The translations under genes and the position numbers were made by a program. DNA of 40,241 nucleotides from an uncultured Alistipes sp. Its GTDB lineage: Bacteria > Bacteroidota > Bacteroidia > Bacteroidales > Rikenellaceae. The stretch spans positions 1 to 40,241 of the forward strand of contig NZ_CASFQD010000024.1 in assembly GCF_949296715.1 (NCBI RefSeq), in the 5' to 3' direction. Positions 39,543 through 40,241 of the stretch are shown here, in pieces (the first letter of the stretch is position 1; each line of letters starts with the position of its first letter). The notes under the pieces are model-generated. The model saw only the letters and a program-made list of their open reading frames with translations, did not search any database and had not been told where the DNA came from.

Positions 39543-40241
39543 ATGGCCGAGAAACTGTACTATTCGATGGGCGAGGTGTCCGAGATGTTCGATGTCAAGC
39601 CCTCGTTGCTGCGCCACTGGGAGTCGCAGTTTCCCGTGTTGCGTCCCAAGCGCAACAAGAAGGGGAACCGGCTCTTCACGCCGCAGGACGTCGAGAACCT
39701 GAAGCTGATCTACCACCTGGTCAAGGAGCGCGGCATGACGCTCGACGGGGCGCGCAAGGCGCTGCGGAGCCGGCGTGCCGACAAGGGCGTGAGCCGCGAT
39801 GCCGAACTCATGGAGCGGCTGCAGCGCATCCGGGCGCTGCTGGTCGAGGTGCGCGAGGACCTCAAGGCCGGAGAGGGCGAGGTCGTCGAGATCGAGGATT
39901 CGGACGAAGGCGTTGCGGAGATGCCCGTTGCGGAAGCCGTTGCCGAAATGCCCGCCGCGGAGCCCCCGGTTGTTGAGGTGGCTGCTGATGAAATGCCTGC
40001 CGCGGAGGCCCCGGTTGTTGAGGTGGCTGTTGACGGAATGCCTGCCGCGGAAACTCCGGCTGTTGAAGTGGCTGTTGCCGAAGCGTCTGCCGCGGAGGTT
40101 CCGGTTGCCGCGCCGCGCCGCAAGGCCGTGGTGAAGATCGTCGAACAGACGGACGGGGAGGCGCCCGCTGCCGACGCTCCGGACGGAGTGGCGCCCGCAC
40201 GCCGCCCGACGCGCCGCCCGCGCCGCGGCAAGAAGGAGGAG
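39543..40241 (+). CDS. MerR-family transcriptional regulator (3' end outside window)
   Basis: Open from the ATG at 39543 to the last base: 233 residues with no stop codon. The N-terminal MerR DNA-binding domain is clear: MAEKLYYSMGEVSEMFDVKPSLLRHWESQFPVLRPKRNKKGNRLFTPQDVENLKLIYHLVKERGMTLDGARKAL, followed by a coiled segment (AELMERLQRIRALLVEVREDLKAGEGE). From residue about 120 it becomes a repeated Ala/Glu/Val/Pro stretch and then a basic tail (RRPTRRPRRGKKEE). MerR proteins bind as dimers to spaced promoters and respond to metals, drugs or stress; this type, common in Bacteroidetes, lacks a recognised effector domain. Last gene of the trkA operon, start seven bases after the methyltransferase. 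Confidence 0.88.
   Translation, partial: MAEKLYYSMGEVSEMFDVKPSLLRHWESQFPVLRPKRNKKGNRLFTPQDVENLKLIYHLVKERGMTLDGARKALRSRRADKGVSRDAELMERLQRIRALLVEVREDLKAGEGEVVEIEDSDEGVAEMPVAEAVAEMPAAEPPVVEVAADEMPAAEAPVVEVAVDGMPAAETPAVEVAVAEASAAEVPVAAPRRKAVVKIVEQTDGEAPAADAPDGVAPARRPTRRPRRGKKEE
39918..40109 (+). repeat. 45-bp in-frame repeats in the MerR gene
   Basis: Three near-identical units (39945-39989, 39990-40034, 40035-40079) encode E/G-MPAAE-x-P-x-VEVA-x2, flanked by partial units (39918-39944 and 40080-40109). Only a few bases differ between units. Confidence 0.88.

Overview
The window looks like a stretch of core chromosome from a high-GC member of the Bacteroidales, most likely Alistipes or a close relative in the Rikenellaceae. 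The evidence is the gene families present: S16 with a long Ala/Glu-rich tail, TRL-like, META and DUF4595 lipoproteins, GH3-family and deoxynucleoside kinase genes, a NifJ-type pyruvate oxidoreductase and paired M16 proteases. In addition, promoters of the Bacteroidetes type (TTTG, about 20 bp, TAnnTTTG) recur in front of genes. The genus is an inference; there is no rRNA gene in the window. I saw no insertion sequence, prophage, integrase or CRISPR array.

Layout. 1-6063: the 3' end of ppdK, two outer-membrane beta-barrel genes on the plus strand, and a minus-strand run glyS - 40-codon membrane ORF - ruvX - def - TRL lipoprotein - secreted protein. 6064-8967: a repeat-bearing non-coding stretch, rimM-mnmA (minus), and a rod-like RNA with its own promoter that resembles 6S RNA (Bacteroidales-1 type). 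8968-10911: DUF4595 lipoprotein, rpsP (minus) and tRNA-Arg(TCT). 10951-17522: a tight seven-gene minus operon lptB-aroA-aroC-prmC-recX-M23 peptidase-receiver protein, with several overlapping gene ends. 17621-22826: recQ, then a set of small membrane proteins of unknown function including a decayed duplicate and a minisatellite. 23010-30568: rsmA, a catalytic/non-catalytic M16 protease pair (minus), and the 1180-residue pyruvate:ferredoxin oxidoreductase. 30597-33141: a heptamer repeat, META lipoprotein, small XRE regulator, an unassigned structured RNA with promoter and terminator, and rplU-rpmA (minus). 33142-40241: cysQ-like phosphatase, a Cys-rich membrane protein (minus), and a plus operon trkA-GH3-dNK-rRNA m5C methyltransferase-MerR regulator that runs off the window.

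Most genes are housekeeping: translation and RNA modification (glyS, def, mnmA, rimM, rpsP, rplU, rpmA, prmC, rsmA, RsmB/NOP methylase), recombination/repair (ruvX, recX, recQ), the last steps of the shikimate pathway (aroA, aroC), envelope biogenesis (lptB, M23, M16) and fermentation (ppdK, nifJ). The least explained parts are the two structured RNAs (about 8703-8917 and 31780-31926), the palindromic back-to-back promoter at 34403-34450, promoters lying so close to start codons that rsmA and the M16 operon may be leaderless, the small-membrane-protein cluster with its pseudogene copy, and repeat expansions inside two coding sequences.
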